A stretch of 34,342 nucleotides of DNA. It comes from Thiotrichaceae bacterium (GTDB taxonomy: Bacteria > Pseudomonadota > Gammaproteobacteria > Thiotrichales > Thiotrichaceae). The position numbers and the translations under genes were made by a program. Positions 8,014-17,306 of the stretch are shown piece after piece. Location of the stretch: contig JALXAX010000197.1 in assembly GCA_026991755.1 (NCBI GenBank), positions 1-34,342 of the forward strand. Reading direction: 5' to 3'. A model generated the notes under the pieces. It was given only the letters and a program-made list of their open reading frames with translations, was not told the origin of the DNA and ran no database searches. How positions within the stretch are numbered: position 1 is the stretch's first letter; each line of letters starts with the position of its first letter.

Positions 8014-11000
8014 TGCGCCCGATTAAACTCACCATGACCGCTTTTGGTCCTTTTGTTGATACGCAAACTATCGACTTTGAAGCCCTAGGTGAAAAGCCTT
8101 TATTCCTTATTAATGGCGCAACAGGCTCAGGCAAGACAACTATTCTCGATGGGATTTGCTTTGCACTATACGGCCAGACCACAGGTAAAGAGCGGGAAGC
8201 AGGGCAGATGCGTTGTGATTATGCGGATGATAAGAAACTAACATCGGTAGAGTTCGAGTTTGAATTAGCAGATACATGCTACCGCATTAAACGTATCCCG
8301 GAACAACAAAGAGCAAAAGCAAAGGGTGAAGGCACGACGAGACAAGCCGCTGAAGCACAGTTGTATCGTTTAGAGGGTGATGATGAAATATTATTGGTTG
8401 CCCGTAAAGTTTCAGATGCAACCAAAGAAATTGAAAATTTAACAGGCTTACAGGTTGATCAATTTCGTCAAGTGATGGTGCTACCACAAGGCCAATTCAG
8501 ACGGTTATTAATGGCGGATTCTAAAGATAGAGAAAGTATCTTTAGCCAATTATTTGAAACACATATCTATAAACGCATCGAAGACAAGCTTAAGGCGCAG
8601 GCAAAGAAGGTCTATATCGAAGTGGCAAAGCTTCGAGATAACCAACAAGGTGTTTTAGACAGTGCAGGGGTAGAAAGCGTTGATCAGCTAATGCAAATGA
8701 TCAATACGTTAAAACCTGAATGTCAACACGCGGCACAACAAGCAGAAGCGCATGATAAGCAGTATGTTACGTTATTAAAAGGCTTTGAAAAGGCTACTGC
8801 GTTAGCCGCAGAATTTGATCAGTTACAAAAGCAACAACACCAACTGGAGCTTTTAGAACAACAAAAAGAAGCTATTCAGGATAACAAAGATCAATTAGCT
8901 AAAGCCGAATTAGCACTAAAAATATCACCTTGTTATAACGAGTTAACACGTTTAAAAACCTCTTTATCGAATCTTGCTGATAAAGAGAAGCAAGCAGATA
9001 GTGCTCTAAAAAGCGCTCAGTCACACTTAGCTAAAGCGAATACAGCGCTTGATGAAAATACCAACCGTAGCAAGCAACTCGATAAAGAAAAACAAACACT
9101 AGCCACTCTAACAGGCTATCGAGAACGCGCATTAGCCTTACAAAAAGCCGTTGATGATTTTAATACTAGCCAGAATGTATTAGTGGTTGAAGACAACAAG
9201 CTCGTCGATGCACAACAACAACTAGATAGCACAATCAAGCAGCTTGAAGAGACTGAAAAACAAATAGAGCAACTTGAAACGGATCTTTCTAGTGCATCCG
9301 ACATCACCTTAGCGCATCAAAAAACCACTGAGCTACTTAAACAGAAAGAAGCATTAGGGGTATTAAGTACTAAAAGTGATGCGCTAGAAAAGAAACTGGC
9401 TATGGTGGTTGAGGAAGGCAAAAAGCTAAATACACAAAACCAACATAAGCAGAAGGAATCCAAGCAGTTAGAATTGCTCTGGTATAAAGGTCAAGCCGCT
9501 ATTTTAGCCAGAGAGTTAGCGCAAAATGAAGCTTGTCCCGTTTGTGGTAGCAAGGATCATCCTGTTCCAGCGCAGGCTGATCAAGAGTTACCAACAGATC
9601 AACAAAGAGAAACAGCACAGAAAGAGGCAGAACAGCTACAACAACGCTATCAAGCCAAGCAAGACGAATATACAAGAGTTCATACAGAGCTAAAATCGTA
9701 TAGCCAACAAGTCGCTAGTGCAGAGAATAGTCTCGGAGAAGAAGCGGTTAAGCAACCGATAGAAGCTATCAGACAACAACAGCAAGCATTATTAGAGCAG
9801 CTAAACAAAAACAAACAACAGCAGCAGCAATTGGCACAGCTAAAGAGTGATAGAACGGCAATTAAACAAAGTTACAGCGCTTTATCGCAAGCTGTAGAAG
9901 CTATTAAAAACACTAGGGCTAGTGTTCATGCAAAAGTAGAAAGTCATAAAGCACTGGTGTCGAAATCTGAGCAAGAGCTACCCGAAGCATATAGAGCTTC
10001 AGGCAAGCTTGAGCAGTCTATTAGCCACGTTGAAAACGCTATTTCCACCTTAGAGAAAGCGATTGATAATATTCAACAGCAACATAACGAAGCCTCAAAT
10101 GAAGTGGCGAGAGCTAGCACTACTTGCGAAAACGTGAAGAAGTCTTTAACGGAGGAACAAACAAGTGTTGATAAAGCCTTCATTCAGTGGCAAGAAATAC
10201 TTGAGAAGAGTCCGTTCGATGATGAACAAAGCTATCAACAGGCTTTGTTGAATGAAGCTCAGATAAATAGCCTAAAAAGTAATATACAGGCTTATGAGTC
10301 AGGTTATCAACAAGCCAAGGGTGTGTTAAAAACACTGCTAAAATCGCTTAAAGATAAAAAGATGCCTGACTTGTCTGTACTGAAAAAAGAAGTCGATATC
10401 TCACTACAAGATAAACAAAAAGCTGATGATGTTTTAAAGCAGCTAGAAATACAATTAAGTGGTCTGAGCAAAGCTGCTAAGACGTTACAAAGTTATGCCA
10501 CAAAACTAGAAGAAAAAGAAAAGACCTATCGAGTGATCGGCACACTGTCAGATGTGGCAAATGGTGTAACGGGTAATAAGATCAGTCTGCAACGTTTTGT
10601 GTTGGGTGTTTTACTGGATGATGTATTGATTGAAGCCAGCCAACGCTTAAAGCTGATGAGCAAAGGGCGCTATTTATTATTACGTAAAGAAAACCGTGCG
10701 AAAGGTAACAAAGCATCAGGCCTGGAATTGGAAGTAGAAGATAGCTACACAGGTAAAGTACGAGCAGTCTCAACACTGTCAGGCGGTGAAAGTTTTATCG
10801 CTTCTTTATCGCTAGCATTGGGCTTGTCGGATGTAGTGCAGGCTTATGCAGGTGGTATCCGCCTGGATACCTTATTTATTGATGAGGGATTTGGTAGTTT
10901 AGATGCCGACTCTTTAGACTTGGCGATTAGAACATTGATTGATCTACGCAATACGGGGCGAATGGTGGGTATTATCTCTCATGTATCTGAGTTAAAAGAG

Positions 11001-11066
11001 CAGATCAAACTGCGCCTAGATGTGAAGAGTAGTCGCTATGGAAGTCATGTAGAGCTTGTAAATTAA
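8013..11066 (+). CDS. sbcC: Exonuclease subunit SbcC
   Basis: Rad50-type SMC ATPase that partners SbcD. It is 1017 residues long, typical of the family. Walker A is GATGSGKTT (35-43); the C-terminal half of the ATPase has the signature LSGGES (922-927) and a Walker B ending in D957-E958. Between them lie two long coiled-coil arms, rich in Gln, Lys and Glu, meeting at the zinc hook CPVC (508-511). Both arms contain Gln-rich runs, for example around residues 585-610. The ATG overlaps the sbcD stop by one base, indicating translational coupling and balanced subunit synthesis. Confidence 0.95.
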   Translation: MRPIKLTMTAFGPFVDTQTIDFEALGEKPLFLINGATGSGKTTILDGICFALYGQTTGKEREAGQMRCDYADDKKLTSVEFEFELADTCYRIKRIPEQQRAKAKGEGTTRQAAEAQLYRLEGDDEILLVARKVSDATKEIENLTGLQVDQFRQVMVLPQGQFRRLLMADSKDRESIFSQLFETHIYKRIEDKLKAQAKKVYIEVAKLRDNQQGVLDSAGVESVDQLMQMINTLKPECQHAAQQAEAHDKQYVTLLKGFEKATALAAEFDQLQKQQHQLELLEQQKEAIQDNKDQLAKAELALKISPCYNELTRLKTSLSNLADKEKQADSALKSAQSHLAKANTALDENTNRSKQLDKEKQTLATLTGYRERALALQKAVDDFNTSQNVLVVEDNKLVDAQQQLDSTIKQLEETEKQIEQLETDLSSASDITLAHQKTTELLKQKEALGVLSTKSDALEKKLAMVVEEGKKLNTQNQHKQKESKQLELLWYKGQAAILARELAQNEACPVCGSKDHPVPAQADQELPTDQQRETAQKEAEQLQQRYQAKQDEYTRVHTELKSYSQQVASAENSLGEEAVKQPIEAIRQQQQALLEQLNKNKQQQQQLAQLKSDRTAIKQSYSALSQAVEAIKNTRASVHAKVESHKALVSKSEQELPEAYRASGKLEQSISHVENAISTLEKAIDNIQQQHNEASNEVARASTTCENVKKSLTEEQTSVDKAFIQWQEILEKSPFDDEQSYQQALLNEAQINSLKSNIQAYESGYQQAKGVLKTLLKSLKDKKMPDLSVLKKEVDISLQDKQKADDVLKQLEIQLSGLSKAAKTLQSYATKLEEKEKTYRVIGTLSDVANGVTGNKISLQRFVLGVLLDDVLIEASQRLKLMSKGRYLLLRKENRAKGNKASGLELEVEDSYTGKVRAVSTLSGGESFIASLSLALGLSDVVQAYAGGIRLDTLFIDEGFGSLDADSLDLAIRTLIDLRNTGRMVGIISHVSELKEQIKLRLDVKSSRYGSHVELVN

Positions 11067-11152
11067 TGTCTAGAAGCACAAAAACTTATCACCTTGCGCA
11101 GGTAAAGAAGTATTGTGGTATAAAGGGCTGAAAATACAGGATGATGTGATGA

Positions 11153-11485
11153 TTGATTATGAAAAAAAGTTATTTCTTAGGTGGTGGAAAAACTGGAATG
11201 GCTAGAAGGTTGTCATGGGATGAACCAAGTTTAACCCTTACTTGTTCACCTGCACAGAAACAAACAGAGCGTTGTCATCCAGATGAAACCCGTCCATTAA
11301 CTGTAAGAGAGTATGCGAGGGTTCAGACGTTTCCTGATGCTTGGAAGTTTAGTGGACCCATAACATCACAATATAAACAAATCGGTAATGCAGTACCCGT
11401 TAACCTTGCGTATGCACTTGCGAGATCTTTAGTTCGTTTGCTTAATGATATAGAGTCTTTAACTGAAAATTATCCAAAGCTTTAA
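11153..11485 (+). pseudogene. C-terminal fragment of a cytosine-C5 DNA methyltransferase
   Basis: About 110 residues matching only the end of a Dcm-type (C5) methyltransferase. Motif IX is visible as RPLTVREYARVQTFPD and motif X as QYKQIGNAVPVNLA, preceded by part of the target-recognition region (GGGKTGMARRLSW, then ERCHPDE). The catalytic PCQ motif, the ENV motif and the cofactor-binding FxGxG are missing, and a TGA sits in frame immediately upstream of the TTG at 11153. This remnant cannot methylate DNA alone. A 21-codon open frame starts at 11066, overlapping the sbcC stop, but shows no methyltransferase motif. The fragment probably marks a lost restriction-modification system. Confidence 0.85.
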
Positions 11486-11730
11486 AAGCCAGTAAAAATG
11501 GAGCAATTATCGTTAGCATAGGCCACCTCTAACAACACGTTCGAACCCACCCCTTCTTCCTCAATAGTATTGTTTTGCAGGATGTTAGCCCCATAAAACT
11601 CATCAATGGATTCTTGTCTCCATTTATTAGGTATCTGGTCTAAGCGTTTACAGATTAGAAACTGTCGAAGGAGAGTTTCGGGTGAGAAGCGTTTTGAAAA
11701 AGAATGAGGGGTATAGCGGTTGTCTTCCAT
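11482..11730 (-). CDS. Small hypothetical protein convergent with the methyltransferase remnant
   Basis: An 82-residue open frame with a plausible AAAAAGG ribosome site about nine bases before its ATG. It overlaps the end of the methyltransferase fragment by four bases, tail to tail. The sequence is mixed and soluble, with a basic N-terminal half (SFSKRFSPETLLRQF) and an acidic middle (IEEEGVGSN). No family is recognised. Position beside a methyltransferase stub allows the guess that it is part of the same lost system, perhaps a piece of the cognate nuclease, but no nuclease motif is seen. It may also be a spurious frame. Confidence 0.4.
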   Translation of the reverse strand: MEDNRYTPHSFSKRFSPETLLRQFLICKRLDQIPNKWRQESIDEFYGANILQNNTIEEEGVGSNVLLEVAYANDNCSIFTGF

Positions 11731-11957
11731 GACATTGCCTTTTTGAAATTATAAAGCCTTCATTTTGTCCACTTTAACATATTAAAGCGCTTAGTTACTG
11801 TTATAACAAGAAAAACAATGTCAACGATTTTCAACTAGATACGTTTGGTGCAGGGTTGGTAGACAAGAACAAGTGACAATAAGCTTAGAATCCATCACGT
11901 TTATCTAGTCTTGTGTATTCATCCCCGTTATTCATTGCTTAGATAGCGTTATTCAGA

Positions 11958-13178
11958 ATGGAAAATACGATGCGTGACCCTCTAAACGTAACATCACACC
12001 CGTCAACTCACACTATGGATCGGGTTGATAGTGTAGGTGCTATTCGTTTGGGTATTGTGGGTACGGGTTATATCTCTCGTGGTTTTAATTTTTTCTTAAG
12101 TCATAGAACAGATTTTATCGCTAGTCGAGTGCTGACGCGCAGACCCTTAAATAGTTGTAGCGAATTCCCTCGACAAGACTTATTAACGCATTCCATAGAA
12201 GAGCTGATTGATCATTCAGATGTGATTGTAGAATGCAGTGGTGATCCGCTTCATGCCGCTGAAGTGACCCAAATGGCGTTTGCAGCAGGTTTGCCTGTTG
12301 TCACTATGAATGCAGAATTCCATGTGACCTGTGGCTCTTATTATGTCGATAAAGGTTTGTTAACTGAGGCTGAAGGTGATCAACCCGGTTGCTTAGCAGC
12401 CTTAGCAGAAAATGCACGGATGATGGGTTTTAAGCCGCTGGTGTATGGCAATGTAAAAGGCTTTAGTGACCTTAACCCTAGCTTGGAGAACATGCAGTTC
12501 TGGTCAAAAAAGCAGGGTATTAGCTTGTCTATGGTGACAGCCGCAACTGATGGCACCAAGTTGCAAGCAGAGCAAGTACTCGTGGCTAATGGACTGGGTG
12601 CGACGATTGCCCAACAAGGGTTGTTGGGTTATTCATCAGGCTCATTAGAGCAAGATGCACAGCAACTCGCGGAGGTTGCGACGCAAAAAGGTAAAGCGAT
12701 TAGCGATTATATTATTCATGCCAGCGAGCAAACCCGTGTATTTATTGTTGCGACCCATGATCAGCAGCAGCAAGCTTCTTTAGAGTATCTAAAATTAGGC
12801 TCTGGGCCTTTTTATACGTTGAGTCAAAATAGGGTGTTATGCCATCTGGAAATACTTAAAACGGTAGAGCGTGTTGTGAGCTTGGGTACGCCTCTTTTGA
12901 ATAATAGTTCTTTACCGAGTGTAAGTTTAGCAGCTGTAGCGAAGCAGGATTTGCCAGCAGGTACAGCAATAGAACACGGCATTGGTAGCTTTGATGTGAG
13001 GGGAATTGCCGTCAACATTAGTGATCATCCTGATCATGTGCCAGTGGGTCTGTTGTCTAACATTGTCTTAACCAAGGCTTTAGAAAAAGGGCAGATACTA
13101 GAGTTTTCACATATTGATATTCAGCCAAGTCTTGCGTTAACGGCCTGGTTGGAAACAAAACAAAAGGTGTGCCAATAG
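11958..13178 (+). CDS. NAD(P)-binding dehydrogenase with C-terminal SAF domain
   Basis: A 406-residue soluble protein resembling the homoserine-dehydrogenase-like/SAF group. A Rossmann nucleotide-binding motif (GIVGTGYISRG) lies near residue 33, followed by an oxidoreductase core (VIVECSGDPLHAAE, then VVTMNAE) and a SAF domain from about residue 315 (AVAKQDLPAGTAIE). The substrate cannot be read from the sequence. Genes of this kind are often found beside C-methyltransferases in sugar or lipid-head-group clusters, and here one follows 86 bases downstream, so a joint role on a sugar-like substrate is inferred. The first 20 or so residues before the Rossmann fold are unstructured-looking; ATG 11970 is an alternative start. 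Confidence 0.72.
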   Translation: MENTMRDPLNVTSHPSTHTMDRVDSVGAIRLGIVGTGYISRGFNFFLSHRTDFIASRVLTRRPLNSCSEFPRQDLLTHSIEELIDHSDVIVECSGDPLHAAEVTQMAFAAGLPVVTMNAEFHVTCGSYYVDKGLLTEAEGDQPGCLAALAENARMMGFKPLVYGNVKGFSDLNPSLENMQFWSKKQGISLSMVTAATDGTKLQAEQVLVANGLGATIAQQGLLGYSSGSLEQDAQQLAEVATQKGKAISDYIIHASEQTRVFIVATHDQQQQASLEYLKLGSGPFYTLSQNRVLCHLEILKTVERVVSLGTPLLNNSSLPSVSLAAVAKQDLPAGTAIEHGIGSFDVRGIAVNISDHPDHVPVGLLSNIVLTKALEKGQILEFSHIDIQPSLALTAWLETKQKVCQ

Positions 13179-13264
13179 AAGGATGACCAATAGAATGATC
13201 ATAAACACAAAAAGTAATACTGCACCGTCTCAAGTGGATCACAAATGATAAAACAGGGTTAATT

Positions 13265-14566
13265 GTGGATATAATGAATCAACAGCACATAGCGTGTCGT
13301 TTCTGTGGAAACAAGACCTTTGAGGTACTAGATCTTGGAAACCTACCGCTTGCTAATAGTCTGATGACTAGTCCTAGTGGTTCCAGTGATGGTGAAAGCG
13401 TCGATACCTTTCCTACAGCTTTGCATGTATGTTCAACTTGCTCTACCGCCCAACTGAGTTATTGCACCGACTTGAATGTGCTTTACAAAGATTATGTCTA
13501 TATCACTCCAGATAGCACGATGCTCTCTGAACACTATCAATCGGTTATTAATTATTTGGTAACAAAACAGTTTGTTACCCAAGCCACACGGATGCTGGAA
13601 ATAGGCAGTAATATTGGGCGCTTTCTGGCTCATTGCGAACCCCACGTTAATAGTATCCTTGGTGTTGACCCCGCTGATAATATCACTCATTTAGCAATAG
13701 AAGCTGGCGTACCAACAGTGAATGATTTCTTTAATAAAGCTTCATCAACACGTATCGCTGAGCAATATGGAAAGGTGGATTTTATTGCGGCAAGGCATTG
13801 CTTCGCTCATAACGAAAAGCCTTGGGAGATGCTTGAAGGGGTTGATGAGTTACTCACCGAAGAGGGTGTGTTTGTGATAGAGAATGCCTACTTCCCAGAT
13901 ACGATAGAAAAAGGTGAATTTGATCAGATTTACCATGAGCATATGTATTACTACAATCTTAGAGCAATTCAACAGGTGTCAAAACAATATGGCTTTAAGC
14001 TGATAGATTGTATGCACAGTGATGTTCATGGTGGAACGATGCTTTATATTGTGGTTCGTGAAGGTTCTAACAGAGCAAAAGCTGATGTTTCTGAGTCCGT
14101 AAAGCACTATCTCAAACTTGAAGAGAATGCTCATTTAATAAGCTACTATACTTCCTTTGTTGATGGCATTGAGAGCAATAAGCTTCTACTAAAACAGTTG
14201 CTTGAGCAGTTACAGGCAGAAGGTAAAATCATCCATGCGTATGGTGCATCCGCTAAATCGGTAACCCTGTTACATTATTTTGGTATTGATGCTTCTCTGA
14301 TTCCCTATGTGGTCGACTCGACGATTACCAAGCATGGCAAGTATCTTCCGCTTACTGAGATTATGGTGATTAGTGAAGAGCAAGCCCAGCTAGAGCCTGC
14401 TGATTATTATTTGTTAACCATTTGGAACTACAAGGATGAAATTATTAAGAAGGTACGTGAATCGGGGAATCAAACCTCTCAATTTATTCTCCCACATCCT
14501 TATATTCAAGTAGTGGACTCGTCCTTTACTTTATCGAATGACTTGGGTGAGAGGATGTACGCATAG
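13265..14566 (+). CDS. SAM-dependent C-methyltransferase, TylCIII/TcaB9-like
   Basis: A 433-residue three-part enzyme of the NDP-sugar C-methyltransferase family. The N-terminal zinc-binding domain has C11/C14 and C56/C59. The central Rossmann domain has the SAM-binding LEIGSNIGR (111-119). The C-terminal domain (about 290-420) contains the conserved YGASAKS and TIWNY motifs. Residues equivalent to the TcaB9 active site appear present: H182 in FAHNEKPW and Y223-H-E225-H226. Known members methylate C-3 of keto-deoxysugar nucleotides; no sugar-nucleotide genes are in this window, so the substrate is open. GTG 13265 is preferred, with AGGG seven bases before it; ATG 13274 is possible. The gene lies three bases before the DUF2156 gene. 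Confidence 0.85.
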   Translation: MDIMNQQHIACRFCGNKTFEVLDLGNLPLANSLMTSPSGSSDGESVDTFPTALHVCSTCSTAQLSYCTDLNVLYKDYVYITPDSTMLSEHYQSVINYLVTKQFVTQATRMLEIGSNIGRFLAHCEPHVNSILGVDPADNITHLAIEAGVPTVNDFFNKASSTRIAEQYGKVDFIAARHCFAHNEKPWEMLEGVDELLTEEGVFVIENAYFPDTIEKGEFDQIYHEHMYYYNLRAIQQVSKQYGFKLIDCMHSDVHGGTMLYIVVREGSNRAKADVSESVKHYLKLEENAHLISYYTSFVDGIESNKLLLKQLLEQLQAEGKIIHAYGASAKSVTLLHYFGIDASLIPYVVDSTITKHGKYLPLTEIMVISEEQAQLEPADYYLLTIWNYKDEIIKKVRESGNQTSQFILPHPYIQVVDSSFTLSNDLGERMYA

Positions 14567-14569
14567 AAT

Positions 14570-15616
14570 ATGGACACTACTATCAGCAGAACTATTAACA
14601 GAACTAGTGACAAAGCCAAAGAACAAGACATAGCAGATAATACACAACAGGTATTACGTGACTATATCCAACAGCACGGTAAACACTGTATGGCGTATTC
14701 CTCGCTACAAAAAGGTTTGGAGTATGAGGTAATGGAAGGGGTCGGATTTATTGCCTATAAATCATTTAAGCACTTCTTCTGGTCAAGAAAAGGTACAAAA
14801 GTGGTATTGGCAGACCCCGTTTGTGATGAAAAGAATAATGAGCGGTTGGTGACTCACTTTATAAAGAAATATAGCAATGTGGTGTTTCTACAAGCATCAG
14901 ATACTCTGGCAAAACTGTTAGATAGTATGGGATATGAAGTTAATCAATTCGGTATCGAAACTGAGCTAGATATTCAAAATTACACCCTTAAAGGTAAACA
15001 CCGTAGCAAGCTTCGTCAATGGCGTAATAAGTGTGAGCGAGAGCAAGTAGTCGTTAAAGAAGGACTCTTTGAAAGTAATGATTTAAGCACAATAAAAGAG
15101 CTATCAGCCGCTTGGGTTAAGCGTAAAGGAGGGCATGAGTTGACCATGCTAACCCGACCTTTGTGTTTACAAGCAGAACCAGATGTTCGTTATTTTAGCG
15201 CTTATCAAAATAATAACTTAATCGGTTTCTCAGTGTTTGACCCCATTTACTCAAAGGGTAAAGTGACAGGTTATTATCACAATATAGATCGTTTAGATCA
15301 TCAAGCACCGCATGGTACAGGTGCGTATATGCTATTGCAGGCAATGGATGTATTTAAAGCAGAAGGCAAGCAACTCATCTCTTTGGGGATGTCCCCTCTT
15401 TATAGTATTAAGCGAACACAATACCGTTATAACAACTTTCTACATGAAGCGCTCTTTTTTACCTTTAAGAATCTTGGGTTTATTTATCCTTTTAAAGGTA
15501 ACGCAGGTCATAAAAAGAAGTTTCATGGCTCTACTAAGCCTGTATTTTTTAGTAGTATCAAAGGCAATAGTTTGTGGCAACTACTAGTCGCTTTAAAAGC
15601 AATTGATTTGTTTTAA
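14570..15616 (+). CDS. DUF2156 (LPG synthase C-terminal-like) acyltransferase
   Basis: A 348-residue soluble protein of the DUF2156 family, the catalytic part of MprF-type phosphatidylglycerol aminoacyltransferases. It has the double-GNAT layout: a first half around LEYEVMEGVGFIAY and VVLADPVCD, and a second half with RSKLRQWRNK, FDPIYSKGKVTGYYHN, and the conserved LGMSPLYSI. No membrane flippase domain is present. Stand-alone members may use aminoacyl-tRNA or acyl-CoA to modify a lipid or small-molecule amine; which applies here is unknown. It starts three bases after the methyltransferase stop, so the two are almost surely co-translated, and the acceptor may be the product of the upstream enzymes. 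Confidence 0.75.
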   Translation: MDTTISRTINRTSDKAKEQDIADNTQQVLRDYIQQHGKHCMAYSSLQKGLEYEVMEGVGFIAYKSFKHFFWSRKGTKVVLADPVCDEKNNERLVTHFIKKYSNVVFLQASDTLAKLLDSMGYEVNQFGIETELDIQNYTLKGKHRSKLRQWRNKCEREQVVVKEGLFESNDLSTIKELSAAWVKRKGGHELTMLTRPLCLQAEPDVRYFSAYQNNNLIGFSVFDPIYSKGKVTGYYHNIDRLDHQAPHGTGAYMLLQAMDVFKAEGKQLISLGMSPLYSIKRTQYRYNNFLHEALFFTFKNLGFIYPFKGNAGHKKKFHGSTKPVFFSSIKGNSLWQLLVALKAIDLF

Positions 15617-15644
15617 ACAAGATTTATTCTTAGAGCAGGATGCG

Positions 15645-15812
15645 TTAAGGAACCTCTGATTAACTCTGATCGGAATTTCTGAGAGGTAGAATTTGTCAGA
15701 TTTTTGATAGAAAAGTTAGCAATAGCCGTAGCTATTGGTCACTTTTATAGCGAAAACCTGGCAGATTCTAGCCTCAGTAAAACGAATCATGAGTTGATCA
15801 GAGGTTCCTTAA
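15645..15812. mobile_element. MITE-like element, copy A (168 bp)
   Basis: Terminal arms of 16 bases (TTAAGGAACCTCTGAT) are perfectly inverted at 15645-15660 and 15797-15812. A further palindrome lies in the centre (15719-15740, GCAATAGCCGTAGCTATTGG). No reading frame of note. The interior is clearly related, in reverse orientation, to the element at 30009-30174, and in the same orientation to the shorter one at 29312-29443. It sits between the DUF2156 gene and the P450 gene and ends 65 bases before the P450 start, so it may carry or disturb the promoter. Confidence 0.8.
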
Positions 15813-15877
15813 AGGAATGTACGTATCAAAGTTTCACAAATCAGTCCCGCAACATCTAGTGGCAGGAGCGCCATTTT

Positions 15878-17257
15878 ATGAGTGAATTTATCCCCCCATA
15901 CCCTAAACGCCATGCAAAGGATTTAAACCCATTGCAGGTTTTGTTCTATGCAAAGAAAGATCTCCTTTCTATCTGGCCAGAGTCTGCCTTTAGCCAAGAA
16001 TTCATGCAGGAGAAAATCCTCAAGCAACACGTTTTTGTCGCGAATACCCCCGATGTGATTAAGCATGTTTTTGTAACAAAGCACAAAAATTATGAGCGCA
16101 AGAGTATGCAAATGAAGCGTGCTTTAGAGCCATTACTTGGTGATGGTTTATTCATAAGTGACGGGGAGACATGGAAATCCCGCAGAGGTATGCAAACCCA
16201 TTTATTTGATAATCAACATATTCAGTTATATAGCAAGAGTATGATTGAAACCATCAACGAAATGGCTGATCAATGGGCTGAATCCTCTTCAGGTAGTGAA
16301 ATAAATGTTCACACTGAAATGGCAAAATTGACCGCTGAGATCATCTCTCGAAATTTATTCGGTGCCGAGCTTGGAGCTGAAAATGCTGATGCTGTAGTCA
16401 ATGCTTTCGCTGATTACCAGTCAGTCATCAATCAGATGTCATTGTCCAACTTTTTGGGTCTGCCTGACTGGATGCCCAATGTGAGTGGCAAAATAGGTAA
16501 GGCACATAAATCTGCAAAAAATATACATCGTATTGTTGATGAGATTTTGGCGAAAACAGAAGCTGGTGGACATAAAGATACACTTGCATCGTACTTGATG
16601 CAGGCTAACAAGGAAGGTCATGTGGGTTGTCCCGCATCTGGAGCCATCACACGTGAACAAATCCGCAACGAAATTATCGTATTGTTTATGGCAGGGCATG
16701 AAACGACTGCAAATGTGTTGGCTTGGGCATGGTATTTAATTTCAAAATCTACTGATGTAGCTAAAAAGTTTTATGCGGAAATTGATGAAGTCATCGGAGA
16801 CTCTGAAGCGAGTTTTGAGGATGTAAATAAGCTCGTTTATACACGTGCGATATTAGATGAGACCATGAGGTTATACCCTCCTGTACCGATTCTATCGCGA
16901 CAGTCTCTTCATGAAGATGAAATACGCGGAAGAAAGATCCCGCCTAACTCTATTATGTTAGTGGTGCCTTGGTTGATTCAGCGACATAAAAAATTCTGGG
17001 ATAAACCCGATCATTTTATACCAGAGCGTTTTTTACCTGGCGCACCAAAACCCATAAAGTTCACCTATTTACCGTTTAGTGCTGGGCCAAGAGTCTGTAT
17101 TGGAAAATCGTTTGGTCTAACCGAATCAGTCTTGTCATTAGCTATATTGGGAAAACGTTTTCGCCTGGAAATGGATCAAGGAACTGAGGTAGTGCATGAA
17201 TGTAGATTGACGCTAAGACCTAAAGGTAAAATGCCTATGCGATTAATGCATCGTTAG
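15878..17257 (+). CDS. Cytochrome P450 monooxygenase
   Basis: A 459-residue soluble P450 with all hallmark motifs: oxygen-binding I-helix AGHETT (272-277), ExxR helix E328-T-M-R331, a PERF motif, and the heme loop FSAGPRVCIG with the proximal cysteine C407. It needs an external redox partner (none is encoded here) and oxygen. No N-terminal membrane anchor is visible. The proline-rich start (FIPPYPKRH) and the general pattern resemble bacterial P450s that hydroxylate fatty-acid or terpenoid-type substrates, but the substrate cannot be inferred reliably. An AGGAG site precedes the ATG at about ten bases. It is separated from the methyltransferase/DUF2156 genes by the MITE, so membership of that group is inferred from adjacency only. 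Confidence 0.92.
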   Translation: MSEFIPPYPKRHAKDLNPLQVLFYAKKDLLSIWPESAFSQEFMQEKILKQHVFVANTPDVIKHVFVTKHKNYERKSMQMKRALEPLLGDGLFISDGETWKSRRGMQTHLFDNQHIQLYSKSMIETINEMADQWAESSSGSEINVHTEMAKLTAEIISRNLFGAELGAENADAVVNAFADYQSVINQMSLSNFLGLPDWMPNVSGKIGKAHKSAKNIHRIVDEILAKTEAGGHKDTLASYLMQANKEGHVGCPASGAITREQIRNEIIVLFMAGHETTANVLAWAWYLISKSTDVAKKFYAEIDEVIGDSEASFEDVNKLVYTRAILDETMRLYPPVPILSRQSLHEDEIRGRKIPPNSIMLVVPWLIQRHKKFWDKPDHFIPERFLPGAPKPIKFTYLPFSAGPRVCIGKSFGLTESVLSLAILGKRFRLEMDQGTEVVHECRLTLRPKGKMPMRLMHR

Positions 17258-17306
17258 ATTTTCACCCTATCGAATCAGAATGCGTGCCTTTATAGGTCTA
17301 AGAGTG

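Noticed and set aside
11066-11131. 21-codon frame overlapping the sbcC stop
   Set aside because: Too short and without motif; possibly leftover of the lost methyltransferase system, but nothing supports a product.
11840-11870. Minus-strand TTGACA with TATAAC as a promoter for the small gene at 11482-11730
   Set aside because: The spacer is only 13 bases, too short for a sigma-70 promoter.
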